Shown in pieces: positions 16,895-25,060 of a stretch of 64,000 bases of DNA. The stretch covers positions 1,769,501 to 1,833,500 of the forward strand of contig NZ_CP009452.1 in the NCBI RefSeq assembly GCF_001278035.1, written 5' to 3'. Within the stretch, counting starts at the first letter, position 1. The number at the start of each line of letters is the position of its first letter. Both the position numbers and the translations under genes were made by a program. This stretch comes from Sphingopyxis sp. 113P3. Lineage in GTDB: Bacteria; Pseudomonadota; Alphaproteobacteria; Sphingomonadales; Sphingomonadaceae. The notes under the pieces are model-generated. The model saw nothing but the letters and a program-made list of their open reading frames with translations, was not told the DNA's origin and made no database searches.

Positions 16895-17326
16895 ATGGCC
16901 AAGAAGATTAGCGGCTACATCAAGCTGCAGGTGCCTGCCGGCACTGCCAACCCCTCGCCGCCGCTCGGCCCGGCGCTGGGTCAGCGCGGCGTCAACATCA
17001 TGGAATTCTGCAAGGCGTTCAACGCCGCGACCGACGGGCTTGACAAGGGCACGCCGACCCCCACCATCATCACCGTCTATGCCGACAAGAGCTTTTCCTT
17101 CGTCACCAAGACGCCCCCGGCGACCTATCTGATCAAGAAGGCCGCGAACCTGAAGTCGGGTTCGAAGGAGCCGGGCAAGATCAGCAGCGGCAAGATCTCG
17201 CGCTCGAAGCTCGCCGAGATCGCCGAGATCAAGATGAAGGATCTGAACGCCAACGACATCGAGCACGCGACGAAGATCATCGAAGGCAGCGCCCGCTCGA
17301 TGGGCCTCGAAGTGACGGAGGGCTGA
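16895..17326 (+). CDS. rplK: 50S ribosomal protein L11
   Basis: The 143-residue product has the conserved L11 N-terminus ([38 protein letters not shown]) and the rRNA-binding C-terminal domain ending ARSMGLEV. It stimulates GTPase activity of elongation factors. A GAAAGGAGG just upstream marks the start. It is followed after 4 bp by rplA. Confidence 0.99.
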   Translation: MAKKISGYIKLQVPAGTANPSPPLGPALGQRGVNIMEFCKAFNAATDGLDKGTPTPTIITVYADKSFSFVTKTPPATYLIKKAANLKSGSKEPGKISSGKISRSKLAEIAEIKMKDLNANDIEHATKIIEGSARSMGLEVTEG

Positions 17327-17330
17327 ACCG

Positions 17331-18026
17331 ATGGCAAAGCTGACCAAGAAGCAGAAGGCCCTCGAGGGCAAGGTTGACAGCCTCAAGCTGCACAGCGTTG
17401 ATGAAGCGCTGAAGACCGTTCGCGAGCTGGCCTCGGCCAAGTTCGACGAGACGCTCGAAATCGCGATGAACCTGGGTGTCGATCCGCGTCACGCCGACCA
17501 GATGGTCCGCGGCGTCGTCACGCTGCCCGCCGGTACCGGCAAGGACGTCAAGGTCGCCGTGTTCGCACGCGGTGACAATGCCGAGAAGGCGCTGGCTGCC
17601 GGAGCCGACAAGGTCGGCGCTGAAGACCTGATGGAAGACATGCTCGCGGGCAACCTCGACTATGGCCGCGTCATCGCGACGCCGGACATGATGGGCATCG
17701 TCGGCCGCCTCGGCAAGACGCTCGGCCCCAAGGGGCTGATGCCGAACCCGAAGCTCGGCACCGTGACCCCGAATGTCGCCGAAGCCGTGAAGGCCGCCAA
17801 GGGCGGTCAGATCGAATTCCGCGTCGAAAAGGCGGGTATCATCCACGCTGGTCTCGGCAAGCTGTCGTTCGGCGAGGAAAAGCTGCGCCAGAACTTCGAC
17901 GCCTTCGTCGATGCGATCGTCAAGGCGAAGCCGGCCGGCGCTAAGGGCAAATATGTCCGCAAGATCGCGCTGTCCTCGTCGATGGGCCCCGGCGTGAAGG
18001 TCGACACGGCTGAAATCGGCGCCTGA
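17331..18026 (+). CDS. rplA: 50S ribosomal protein L1
   Basis: The 231-residue product has family landmarks [42 protein letters not shown] and [19 protein letters not shown]1 forms the L1 stalk and in many bacteria autoregulates the L11 operon by binding its mRNA leader. Terminator at 18052-18077 ends the unit, so rplJ-rplL, 7 kb away, are transcribed separately. Confidence 0.99.
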   Translation: MAKLTKKQKALEGKVDSLKLHSVDEALKTVRELASAKFDETLEIAMNLGVDPRHADQMVRGVVTLPAGTGKDVKVAVFARGDNAEKALAAGADKVGAEDLMEDMLAGNLDYGRVIATPDMMGIVGRLGKTLGPKGLMPNPKLGTVTPNVAEAVKAAKGGQIEFRVEKAGIIHAGLGKLSFGEEKLRQNFDAFVDAIVKAKPAGAKGKYVRKIALSSSMGPGVKVDTAEIGA

Positions 18027-18051
18027 TCGAAGCGCACAGGAATCAAGGGAA

Positions 18052-18077
18052 GGGCCGGGGGAAACTCCGGCCCTTTT
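18052..18077 (+). terminator. Rho-independent terminator after rplA
   Basis: GGGCCGG / CCGGCCC stem with an 8-nt loop followed by TTTT (18074-18077). Confidence 0.85.
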
Positions 18078-18145
18078 CTCATTTGCCGCAGGGGGTCACC
18101 TGGTCAGGAGCGGTTTCGTCGGACGGGCCTCTATCTCGCCCAAGG

Positions 18146-18793
18146 TCATTCCCTTAGCCCCCTCAGCGCGGCGCCCGCGGCGAAGGGGCCGATCGCGGTG
18201 AGCAGCAGGCTTGAGGCTGCGAGCAGCTTCAGCGCCCCGCGCCCCGAGGGATCGAGCATTCCGGCGCCGAAGATCAGGAGCGGGACGGCGAGCGGGAGCA
18301 CGAGAAGGCCCCCGATCGCGCTCCCACCCTTGAGGTTCGCGGTGAGCGCAGCGCTAAGTACGGCGAGCGCCGCGAGCGCGGGGATGGCCATGGTGAGCCC
18401 AGTCGCGAGCGCCGCGACGCGGGCGCCGTCCTGGGCGAGGAGCGCCGCGGCGGGAAGCAGCGCGGCAAGCAGCGGCAGGCCAAAGCCGATCGTGTGCGCC
18501 GCGATCTTCACCGCTGCGATCAGCTCGTCGGCAAAGCCGCGTACGGCGAGCTGGTCGAGAACCCCGGCGTCGCGATCGGGCCGCACAAGCCGGTCGATCG
18601 GCAGAAGCGCCGCAAGAAGCGCCGCAACCCAGACCATGCCGCCGCCGGTCTTCGCGAGCAGCGGCGCGTCAGGACCGACTGCGAAAGGAAAAGCCGTCGC
18701 GACGAGGAGGAAGAAGACAATCGGCAGCCACAGCGCCCCGCTACCCCATGCGCGGCGCAGGTCACGCCAGAAAAGCGCAAGGAGAGCGGTCAT
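18146..18793 (-). CDS. ccmB: Heme exporter protein CcmB
   Basis: The 215-residue inner-membrane protein has about six transmembrane segments and the CcmB N-terminal pattern (LFWRDLRRAWGSG) and loop (VRPDRDAGVLDQLAVRG). With CcmA it forms the ABC module that acts in cytochrome c maturation (releasing holo-CcmE). It overlaps ccmA by 4 bp. ccmC/E/F are not nearby, so the ccm genes are split in this genome. Confidence 0.93.
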   Translation of the reverse strand: MTALLALFWRDLRRAWGSGALWLPIVFFLLVATAFPFAVGPDAPLLAKTGGGMVWVAALLAALLPIDRLVRPDRDAGVLDQLAVRGFADELIAAVKIAAHTIGFGLPLLAALLPAAALLAQDGARVAALATGLTMAIPALAALAVLSAALTANLKGGSAIGGLLVLPLAVPLLIFGAGMLDPSGRGALKLLAASSLLLTAIGPFAAGAALRGLRE

Positions 18794-19374
18794 GCCAGCG
18801 CGCCCATGTCGAGCTCGGCCATGTCAGGGATTCCCAGCGCGAAATGCGACGCGAGCAGCACCGCGCCGCCATTCGCGCGGTGCGCAGCAATCGCAGCAAC
18901 GAGACGTGCCTGCGCTGCATCATCCATGCCGTTGGCAGGCTCGTCGAGCAGCCAGATCGGTGCACCGCTCGCGATCACGCGCACGAGGGCCGCGCGCTTG
19001 CGCTGCCCGGTCGAAAGCATCGAGACCGGCACGTCACTGAGACTGGCAAGCGCCATCGCGTCCATCGCCCGGTCGACCGCGTGCCCGTCGACCGTGTCGA
19101 CCCGCGCCCAGAAGTCGAGCGCGCGGCGCAGCGGCAACTCCGGATCGAGCGCCGCCGCCTCGTCGACCAGCGCAGCGCGCTCACGGCGCGTTATCGTGCC
19201 TGCAGCAGGACGCAGGAGGTCGGCAGCGAGGCGGATGAGGCTCGACTTGCCTGCGCCATTGGGGCCGCGAAGCCATAGCGCGCCGCCGCGGGCCAGCGTC
19301 ATCGACAGCCCTTCGAACAGCAGCCGGTCGCCGCGGATACAGGCTACCCGATCGAACCCGAGCAGCTCGGTCAT
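18790..19374 (-). CDS. ccmA: Heme exporter ATP-binding protein CcmA
   Basis: The 194-residue ABC ATPase has Walker A GPNGAGKSS, the signature MLSTGQRKR and Walker B IWLLDEPANGMD. It powers the CcmAB complex in cytochrome c biogenesis. The start at 19374 (MTELLGFDRVAC) overlaps the stop of the upstream metallopeptidase gene by 4 bp and matches the family; a longer frame to 19488 is unsupported. Confidence 0.95.
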   Translation of the reverse strand: MTELLGFDRVACIRGDRLLFEGLSMTLARGGALWLRGPNGAGKSSLIRLAADLLRPAAGTITRRERAALVDEAAALDPELPLRRALDFWARVDTVDGHAVDRAMDAMALASLSDVPVSMLSTGQRKRAALVRVIASGAPIWLLDEPANGMDDAAQARLVAAIAAHRANGGAVLLASHFALGIPDMAELDMGALA

Positions 19375-19799
19375 GCCATGTCTTCCAGGGCGTGCATATC
19401 GGCGTCCGAGAAACCGAAATGATGGCCGATCTCGTGGATCAGAACGTGGCGTACGAGCCGGTCGAGCCGCTCGCCTTCCTCGATCCATTCGACGAGAATC
19501 GGGATTCGGTAGAGGGTGACGCGGTCGGGCATGCCCCCGCTCTCGTCGATGCTGCGCTCGGTCAGCGGGCGGCCTTCGTAAAGACCGGTGAGTTCATAGG
19601 GATGGTCAATGCCGAGCGAGGCGAGAATTTCGTCGTCGGCGATCTCCTCGATCGCGATGACAAGGTTCGCGACATGCGGCGTGAAAACCGCCGGAAGCGT
19701 TGCCAGCGCGGTGTCTGCCATCGCCTGGAAGGCTTGTGCATCGGGCGCGCGGCCGGTCCAGCCGTCGGGAAGGTCGAGGAGGGCGGACTTGTCGCTCAT
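19371..19799 (-). CDS. Zincin-like metallopeptidase family protein (DUF1025-like)
   Basis: A 142-residue small putative zinc protease with HEIGHHFGFSD, the extended HExxHxxxxxxD zincin signature, and the family stretch LIVEWIEEGERLDRLVRHVLIHE-like region (short quote: RHVLIHEIGHHFG). The ATG at 19799 (MSDKSALLDL) is favoured over one nine codons upstream. It overlaps ccmA by 4 bp (ATGA), so the three genes form an operon. Substrate is unknown for the family. Confidence 0.85.
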   Translation of the reverse strand: MSDKSALLDLPDGWTGRAPDAQAFQAMADTALATLPAVFTPHVANLVIAIEEIADDEILASLGIDHPYELTGLYEGRPLTERSIDESGGMPDRVTLYRIPILVEWIEEGERLDRLVRHVLIHEIGHHFGFSDADMHALEDMA

Positions 19800-19851
19800 C
19801 GCGCCCTTCCTTATGGCGGGCGGCACGGCTTGACCAGCGGGAGAAGAAGCA

Positions 19852-20148
19852 GTGGTTCAGAAACTCAGCGACGAGGCGCGCGCCGCGCTCCTCGCCCGTT
19901 TTCCCGACTGGACGCATGATCCTGATCGCGATGCGATCCGGCGGCGTTTCCAGTTCGCCGATTTCGCGCAGGCCTTCGGCTTCATGACGAGCGTCGCGAT
20001 CATCGCGGAGAAGATGGGCCATCACCCCGAATGGGCGAACGTCTACAACCGCGTCGATATCCTGCTGACCACACATGATTGCGATGGCCTGTCGGAGCGC
20101 GACGCCCGTCTTGCCGAAGCCATCGAGCGGCTGGCCGGATCGGCCTAG
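19852..20148 (+). CDS. phhB: 4a-hydroxytetrahydrobiopterin dehydratase
   Basis: Pterin-4a-carbinolamine dehydratase, recycling the cofactor of phenylalanine hydroxylase. The 98-residue product has the conserved core [24 protein letters not shown] with the active-site His pair and ends [20 protein letters not shown]. The start is a GTG at 19852 with GGGAGAAG 6-13 bp before it. No phhA is adjacent. The 3' end overlaps convergent DUF2218 gene by 4 bp. Confidence 0.94.
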   Translation: MVQKLSDEARAALLARFPDWTHDPDRDAIRRRFQFADFAQAFGFMTSVAIIAEKMGHHPEWANVYNRVDILLTTHDCDGLSERDARLAEAIERLAGSA

Positions 20149-20489
20149 CCGCTCGGCAGCGCTCGCCAGTCAAATGCGAGCGGGGCTTCGCGGAATGCAA
20201 AGCGATCGAGGTGGCGCGCGACAGCGCCTTTCAGCGCTTCGAGCTGTCCCTCCGCGCTCGCCTCGATCCGCACGGCGAGCCCGTCCGCAGCTGCCTCGAA
20301 GGCCACGATCGCATCGCCCGGCCAGTCGGCCCCGCGCGTGTCCCTGGGAAAGCATATCTTGCCGCCCTCGGGGGTGAATTCGACGGCCAGATTATGCTGC
20401 CAATGCTTGCAGAGCTGGTGCAGATATTTGCCTGCATTAAGGGTGGGAACATGCGCTGCGGCGGATATGGCGATGCTGCCCTCGCTCAC
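20145..20489 (-). CDS. DUF2218 domain protein
   Basis: A 114-residue single-domain protein with the DUF2218 pattern ([21 protein letters not shown] at its core, shown here only to its 20-residue limit, then [14 protein letters not shown]). It overlaps padR by 4 bp and is surely co-expressed with it. DUF2218 proteins are often found beside siderophore-interacting or PadR genes, so an iron-related role is a guess; biochemical function is unknown. Confidence 0.85.
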   Translation of the reverse strand: MSEGSIAISAAAHVPTLNAGKYLHQLCKHWQHNLAVEFTPEGGKICFPRDTRGADWPGDAIVAFEAAADGLAVRIEASAEGQLEALKGAVARHLDRFAFREAPLAFDWRALPSG

Positions 20490-21088
20490 AGTCGCTCGAT
20501 CTTCTGCGCTGCCTCGTCGATGAGGGCGACGATGGCGTTGAGCGTTTCGGTATCCACCTCGCGGCCGCCCAGCCGGTTGATCAGCACCTGACGCAAATTG
20601 CCCATGGCGCGGCGGACGGAGGCTGCATCGGTTCGCTGGCGTTCTTCGCCGATTGCAGTCAGGCGCGCGATGAGGGCCGCGATGCGGTCCTGGTTGGCGT
20701 CGAGCTCTGCCTGGCCCTCGGGCGTGATTGCGAAGAGCTTCTTTGAACCCTCGCTTTGCTGCGCAGCAATCTGGCCCATGTCATCGAGCAGGGTGAGGGT
20801 GGGGTAGATGACCCCGGGGCTCGGTGCATAGGCGCCGCCTGTCAGTTCCTCGATCTGGCGGATGAGGTCGTAGCCGTGCCGCGGCTCGTCGGCGATCAGC
20901 TTTAACAGGACGAGCCGGAGCTCGCCGCTGTCGAACATCCGCCGCCGCGGACCGCGGCCGGGGCTGTCATCGCCGTGGCGCCCGCCAAAACCGCGCCCGA
21001 AACCATGGCCGAAACCGTGACCCCGGCCGCCGCGATGCATTGCGTGGCGGTGGCCGCAGCGGCCAGTGACATCCATGTGATTGCGCAT
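20486..21088 (-). CDS. PadR-family regulator with His/Gly-rich N-terminal extension
   Basis: A 200-residue protein. Residues 52-130 form the PadR winged helix (LRLVLLKLIADEPRHGYDLI, GAYAPSPGVIYPTLTLL), followed by helices likely used for dimerisation. The first 50 residues are exceptional: repeated Gly-His-Gly-Phe units and many Arg, with about nine histidines, possibly a metal- or nucleic-acid-binding tail. The start at 21088 has AAGGAAG about 5 bp upstream. It leads the DUF2218 gene. The palindrome at 21120-21133 is a likely operator. Confidence 0.9.
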   Translation of the reverse strand: MRNHMDVTGRCGHRHAMHRGGRGHGFGHGFGRGFGGRHGDDSPGRGPRRRMFDSGELRLVLLKLIADEPRHGYDLIRQIEELTGGAYAPSPGVIYPTLTLLDDMGQIAAQQSEGSKKLFAITPEGQAELDANQDRIAALIARLTAIGEERQRTDAASVRRAMGNLRQVLINRLGGREVDTETLNAIVALIDEAAQKIERL

Positions 21089-21119
21089 TTATCTTCCTTA
21101 GTGTGTTTCAAGATGGCTC

Positions 21120-21133
21120 TAAGATATATCTTA
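21120..21133. promoter_or_regulatory. Perfect 14-bp palindrome upstream of padR
   Basis: TAAGATATATCTTA is self-complementary and lies 32-45 bp ahead of the padR start. A weaker ATCTT...AAGAT pair (21091-21095, 21110-21114) repeats the half-site nearer the gene. It could contain the -10 box and the repressor site together. Confidence 0.55.
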
Positions 21134-21238
21134 CAAACATTTCTTCAAGGGCCTTTCGTTCGCGACGAAAAAAGGGCCGGCGGTGAAAGCCGGGAGGCAC
21201 CACTCGGTTCGTCGATTCTGAACGTCGCCATGACTTGA

Positions 21239-21259
21239 CTAGTTTTCATTTGAAACTAG
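21239..21259. repeat. CTAG-ended palindrome targeted by the IS
   Basis: CTAGTTT (21239-21245) and AAACTAG (21253-21259) are perfect inverted arms with a 7-bp spacer. The IS5-family element is inserted at the TA of the right-hand CTAG; the pre-insertion site may have been an operator or promoter, since TTGACT starts at 21235. Confidence 0.5.
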
Positions 21260-22112
21260 GGTCGAGACTCAATCACAGCCAGAAGGCGACGGCAGCGGCG
21301 AGGCTTACGGCGGATAGGAAGTTGCGGGCGAGCTTGTCGTAACGAGTAGCGATGCGGCGGAAGTCCTTGAGGCGGCAGAACATGGCCTCGACCCGCCAGC
21401 GGTCCTTGTAGCGGCGTTCGTCATACTGGATCGGGCGCTTGCGGTTGCGCCGTCCGGGGATCACCGGGATCGTGCCCTGCTCTCGTAAGGCGGCCCTGAT
21501 GCGGTTCGCGTCGTAGCCACGGTCGGCGATCACCCGCTTCATGCCGATAGTTTCACCGATCAGTAGGTCTGCGCCTTTCACATCAGATGTGTTGCCGGGC
21601 GTCAGGACGAGGCGCAGTGGTCTTCCGAGAACATCGACAAGCGCGTGGATCTTCGTTGTCCTGCCTCCACGCGAGATGCCAATGGCATTGGCCCGCGCCC
21701 CCCTTTTGCGCCACCGGCAGAGCGGTGAGCCTTGATGTAGCTGCTGTCGATCTGGCCGGTCTCCGCGATCCAGCCTTGCTCGGTCAGCGCCGCCAGGATG
21801 CGCGTCCAGATGCCGCGGCGGCTCCACCGGTTCCAGCGATTGTAGACCGTCGTCGAAGGGCCGTATTCGGACGGGCAGTCCGCCCAGCGGCCACCACACT
21901 TGAGCATGTGGATGATGCCCGAGATCACCCTGCGATCATCGACCCGCCGCGCTCCGGGCTGGTTCTTCGGCAGGTGGGGCTCGATCGCCCGCCATGCTTC
22001 ATCCGACAGCCAGAACAACGAACGCGACATCTCCAACAGCCTCCTGCTTCAGTGGAGACTCCCTGAATCAATGTACACGCCGATTTTCAAGAGGCTGATT
22101 GAGTTTGGACCC
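21259..22112 (-). mobile_element. IS5-family element, IS427-like group (854 bp)
   Basis: Ends are imperfect inverted repeats: GGGTCGAGACTCAATCA (from 21259) against GGGTCCAAACTCAATCA (complement of the right end), two mismatches in 17. TA flanks both sides (21257-21258 and 22113-22114), within CTAG on each side, fitting the TA target duplication of IS427-type elements. Transposase occupies nearly the whole element in two overlapping frames. Intact ends and frames suggest recent, possibly active, insertion. The exact ISfinder name cannot be given from sequence alone. Confidence 0.9.
21273..22036 (-). CDS. IS5-family transposase (two frames joined by -1 frameshift)
   Basis: OrfA (22036 to 21602) begins MEMSRSLFWLSDEAWRAIEP and holds the N-terminal DUF4096-like domain with the first DDE aspartate (GQIDSSYIKAH). 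OrfB (ending at 21273) carries RGGRTTKIHALVD, the second Asp region (VIADRGYDANRIR) and the C-terminal YKDRWRVEAMFCRLKDFRR with the catalytic Glu. The frames overlap at A4G6 (complement of 21698-21707), a classic slippery run; a -1 shift joins ...GGAK to RGARANAIG. The OrfB stop lies inside the left terminal repeat. Confidence 0.9.
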
Positions 22113-22336
22113 TAGGAGCCCGCATCGCTGAGACCGCGGAAAAGATGCGGCCGCAAGAAATCTGCAGGGCCCGGGCCTCGTTCGCGTCACGCGACGGCCC
22201 TTGGGCGAATGCAGAGATTTTCGTTTTGAACATCCATCGGCCCCTTTGCGGGTGGTTTATCGGATTTTAACGGTGCGCCGTTAACGACCGAGGCCTCTCG
22301 TATTGGACCAGAAAACGAGATTGTGGGACTCAAATC
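22113..22336. other. Leader/intergenic region upstream of the glycosyltransferase
   Basis: About 224 bp. It contains a perfect hairpin TTAACGG-TGCG-CCGTTAA (22267-22284) about 50 bp before the start codon, and no gene that I can support. The IS insertion 5' of this region may have cut or supplied a promoter. Confidence 0.4.
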
Positions 22337-23752
22337 ATGTCGGGGACAAGCACGGCGCGAGGGCGTATTGCCGTCGCCGCGAACGACCGCGCAATGCCCA
22401 GCGGCTCGGCGGGCGAAGAGGAATGGCGCCGCATCTATCTGGGCGTGCGGGGCAAGTTCCTGCTGGCGCTGCTGATCGCGGCGAGTTGGACGGCGCTCAG
22501 CGTCTGGCTGTCGCGGCGCTGGCTCATTGATCTTGCCGCGGTGACGAACTGGGCGTTCGCGCTCGTCTCGATCATCTTCATCGCCTACGTGCCGGGGTTC
22601 ATGAATGCCTTTCTGATCGCGACGCTGTCGCTCGATCGCAGGCCTCTTGCCCGGGCTCCCGCGAAAACGCTGCCCGGCGTTACCGTCCTCGTCGCGGCTT
22701 ACAATGAAGCGGGTGGTATCCGTGACACGCTGACGAGCCTCGCGCGCCAGGATTATGGGGGACCGCTTGAGGTCCTCATCCTCAACGACGGCTCGTCGGA
22801 CGAAACCGCGAGCATCGTGCGCGAAGAGCTCGCCTCGCTCCCGCTGCCAAGGGACGCGGTCTTCACGCTCCATGACTTCAGCGTCAACCGCGGCAAGTCG
22901 GCCGTGCTGAACGACGGTCTGCGCGCGGCAGCGCACGACTTGGTCGTGACGGTCGACGGAGACTGCTGGATGCGGAGCAACGCGCTCACCCAGATCGTCA
23001 GTCGCTATCTTTCCGACCCCGACAATACGGTCGCGGTGGCTGGGGCGGTGATGGTCCGCAATTCACGGACCAACCTTTTGACCCGCGCGCAGGAGTGGGA
23101 CTATTTCCACGGCATTGCGTCGGTGAAGCGGATGCAGGGCATGTACCACGGCACGCTCGTCGCGCAGGGTGCCTTCTCGCTCTATCGCCGCGATGCGCTC
23201 GAAGAGGTCGGCGGCTGGCCCGAATGCGTCGGCGAGGACATTGTGGTCTCATGGGCGCTGCTCGAGCGCGACTATCGTATCGGCTACGCCGACAATGCGC
23301 TGGCCTTCACCAACGTGCCCGAAGGCTTCCGCCAGTTCGCGCTGCAGCGCAAGCGCTGGTCACGCGGTCTTATGGAGGCGTTCAAGGCGCATTGGCGCCT
23401 GCTCTTCAAGCGGCGGATGTCGACGCTGTTCATCTGGTGGAACGTCTGCTTCCTGCCGCTCGACCTTGTCTACAGCTTCATCTTCATTCCGGGGATCATC
23501 CTCGCGATGTTCGGCTATTACTATATCGCGGGGCCACTGACGCTCGCGGTCCTGCCGCTCGCAGCGCTCTGGAACATCGTCATCTTCCGCATTCAGCGCG
23601 GCGTCTTCGAAGGCCAGGATCTGAAGGTCCGGCGCAATCCGATGGGATTTCTCTTTTACGCTCTGGCGTACAGCCTCCTGATGCAGCCGGTTTGTGTGTG
23701 GGGCTATGCCGCCGAGATCATCGGGATGAAAAAGAAATGGGATACCAAGTGA
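22337..23752 (+). CDS. Membrane glycosyltransferase, family 2 (PgaC/NodC-like)
   Basis: A 471-residue processive-type beta-glycosyltransferase. There are two N-terminal transmembrane segments (about 40-60, 70-95), then a GT-A domain: LVAAYNEAGG (119), LNDGSSDE (149-156), DGD (207-209), GED (299-301) and QRKRW (337-341), the D,D,D,Q(R/Q)xRW set of polymer synthases, then three or more C-terminal helices. The best-known relatives make poly-N-acetylglucosamine, chitin or hyaluronan-like chains. The next gene overlaps by 4 bp and encodes an outer-membrane-like protein, so I infer a small synthesis/export unit. Confidence 0.88.
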   Translation: MSGTSTARGRIAVAANDRAMPSGSAGEEEWRRIYLGVRGKFLLALLIAASWTALSVWLSRRWLIDLAAVTNWAFALVSIIFIAYVPGFMNAFLIATLSLDRRPLARAPAKTLPGVTVLVAAYNEAGGIRDTLTSLARQDYGGPLEVLILNDGSSDETASIVREELASLPLPRDAVFTLHDFSVNRGKSAVLNDGLRAAAHDLVVTVDGDCWMRSNALTQIVSRYLSDPDNTVAVAGAVMVRNSRTNLLTRAQEWDYFHGIASVKRMQGMYHGTLVAQGAFSLYRRDALEEVGGWPECVGEDIVVSWALLERDYRIGYADNALAFTNVPEGFRQFALQRKRWSRGLMEAFKAHWRLLFKRRMSTLFIWWNVCFLPLDLVYSFIFIPGIILAMFGYYYIAGPLTLAVLPLAALWNIVIFRIQRGVFEGQDLKVRRNPMGFLFYALAYSLLMQPVCVWGYAAEIIGMKKKWDTK

Positions 23753-24687
23753 AACGGACATCGATCATCGCCGCGGCGATATTCCTCGCTTCGGCGGGCC
23801 TGCCGGCGGGAGCGCAGGAGGGTGCGCATGTGCCCGCTGAAGCGGAAGCCCCGGCGAGCCGCGCGGTGGGGCTCGATCTTTTCGTCTCGACCGACGCCGA
23901 CAACACCGACGTCTACCGCGCAGGTGTCAATCTGGACCTTCGCTATCGCGGCCAGCAGGACTATCTGGGCGTGCGCGCCGAAAAGGCCTGGTACCGCCCG
24001 CTCGGCCAGAAGACGGTGGGCAAGGAGCGCGTCTTCCTGCGCTATGCCGATAGCGGCGGACATTGGGCGTGGAATAGCCAGGTTGGCACCGACGGCGACA
24101 CGGTGATCGGGTCGGCCTCGATCCACGACGATGCTGCCTTCCGGAAGGAATTCTTCATCGAGCGCGACGTCGTCGAGACGCCGCGGGGGGTAAATGAGGG
24201 CATTTATTACACGTTCGCGGGCGCGGCGCTCGACCTGCCGGTCGATGATCGCAATAGCTTTACCCTCGTCGCGGGTGCGCAGGAGTTCACCGGCAAGAAT
24301 GTTCGCCTCCACGCGCGCGCGAACTATGTGCATGTGGTGGAACCCGAATGGGGGCTGAGCGCTCAGCTTCGCACGCGCTATTTCCGCAGCACCAGGCCTG
24401 GCGAATATGATTATTATTCGCCGCGCTGGTACGCCCAGATTCTCCCCGTCCTCCAGGTGCGGCGCTTCAGCGGCGGCTGGCGGTACATGGCCGCGGGCGG
24501 AGTTGGCGCGCAGCGCGATGCGATCAGCGACTGGCGTGCCTCCTATTTTGCGGCCGCCGAGGTCACGAGCCCCGAGGTCGGCCGCGGCTGGTATGGGAAG
24601 GCGAGCGTCCAGTACAACAATATCCCGCAAAACAGCGGCGCCTATGATTATGGACAGGCAATGCTCGGGATCGCCCGCGCCTTTTAA
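23749..24687 (+). CDS. Putative outer-membrane beta-barrel protein paired with the glycosyltransferase
   Basis: A 312-residue protein of no family I can name firmly. Residues 1-22 form a signal peptide (KRTSIIAAAIFLASAGLPAG, cleavage after AQ). The rest alternates aromatic and polar residues in strand-like blocks (LDLRYRGQQDYLGVRAEKAW, YDYYSPRWYAQILPVLQVRR, YGKASVQYNNIPQNSGAYDY) and ends in Phe (IARAF), the C-terminal residue recognised by BAM. The start is GTG at 23749, overlapping the glycosyltransferase stop (GTGA); an ATG at 23737 is also in frame. Likely a pore or anchor for the polymer. Confidence 0.6.
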   Translation: MKRTSIIAAAIFLASAGLPAGAQEGAHVPAEAEAPASRAVGLDLFVSTDADNTDVYRAGVNLDLRYRGQQDYLGVRAEKAWYRPLGQKTVGKERVFLRYADSGGHWAWNSQVGTDGDTVIGSASIHDDAAFRKEFFIERDVVETPRGVNEGIYYTFAGAALDLPVDDRNSFTLVAGAQEFTGKNVRLHARANYVHVVEPEWGLSAQLRTRYFRSTRPGEYDYYSPRWYAQILPVLQVRRFSGGWRYMAAGGVGAQRDAISDWRASYFAAAEVTSPEVGRGWYGKASVQYNNIPQNSGAYDYGQAMLGIARAF

Positions 24688-24764
24688 GCTCGCGCCGAGT
24701 GTCTCCAGGCCATCCGCTGCGGAAATCTCCAGCAGTCTCATATGTACTGAACCCGGACACGGCC

Positions 24765-24792
24765 TTGACTTTGCGGCGCCCACCGCTATGAG
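24765..24792 (+). promoter_or_regulatory. Candidate promoter of rplJ-rplL
   Basis: TTGACT (24765-24770), a 16-bp spacer and TATGAG (24787-24792). This leaves a leader of about 260 bp before rplJ, typical for an L10-regulated operon. Confidence 0.55.
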
Positions 24793-24846
24793 GCGGCCCG
24801 TGTCGCCGTGGCCTCGGTCCCGGCGATTCCGTCCGAGACAGTTGGT

Positions 24847-24871
24847 GAAGGGACTTTGCCCTTCTTAATTT
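24847..24871 (+). terminator. Attenuator-like hairpin in the rplJ leader
   Basis: GAAGGG / CCCTTC stem with 6-nt loop followed by TTAATTT. The position inside the leader, about 190 bp before rplJ, suggests attenuation rather than a true end. The remainder of the 24688-25060 gap shows no gene. Confidence 0.5.
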
Positions 24872-25060
24872 CCAGCCGAGACGGGGAACAGTCTTTATCG
24901 GTCGCCCGCCCCAGACGGCGTCGCGGCTTGACCGACCCCATCGGACATCGTTGCGCAGGTTGAGGCGGGATCCGTCCCGCGTCTGCCTGCGTGTGTTAGC
25001 CGCCCGGCGGCGCGCGTGCCTTGTGCACGCTCGCATTCGGGCAAGAGTGGAGAAACAGGC

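Noticed and set aside
12032..16902. Long minus-strand frames opposite glcB and the thioesterase (about 450 codons each)
   Set aside because: Shadows of conserved genes; no signal, motif or ribosome site.
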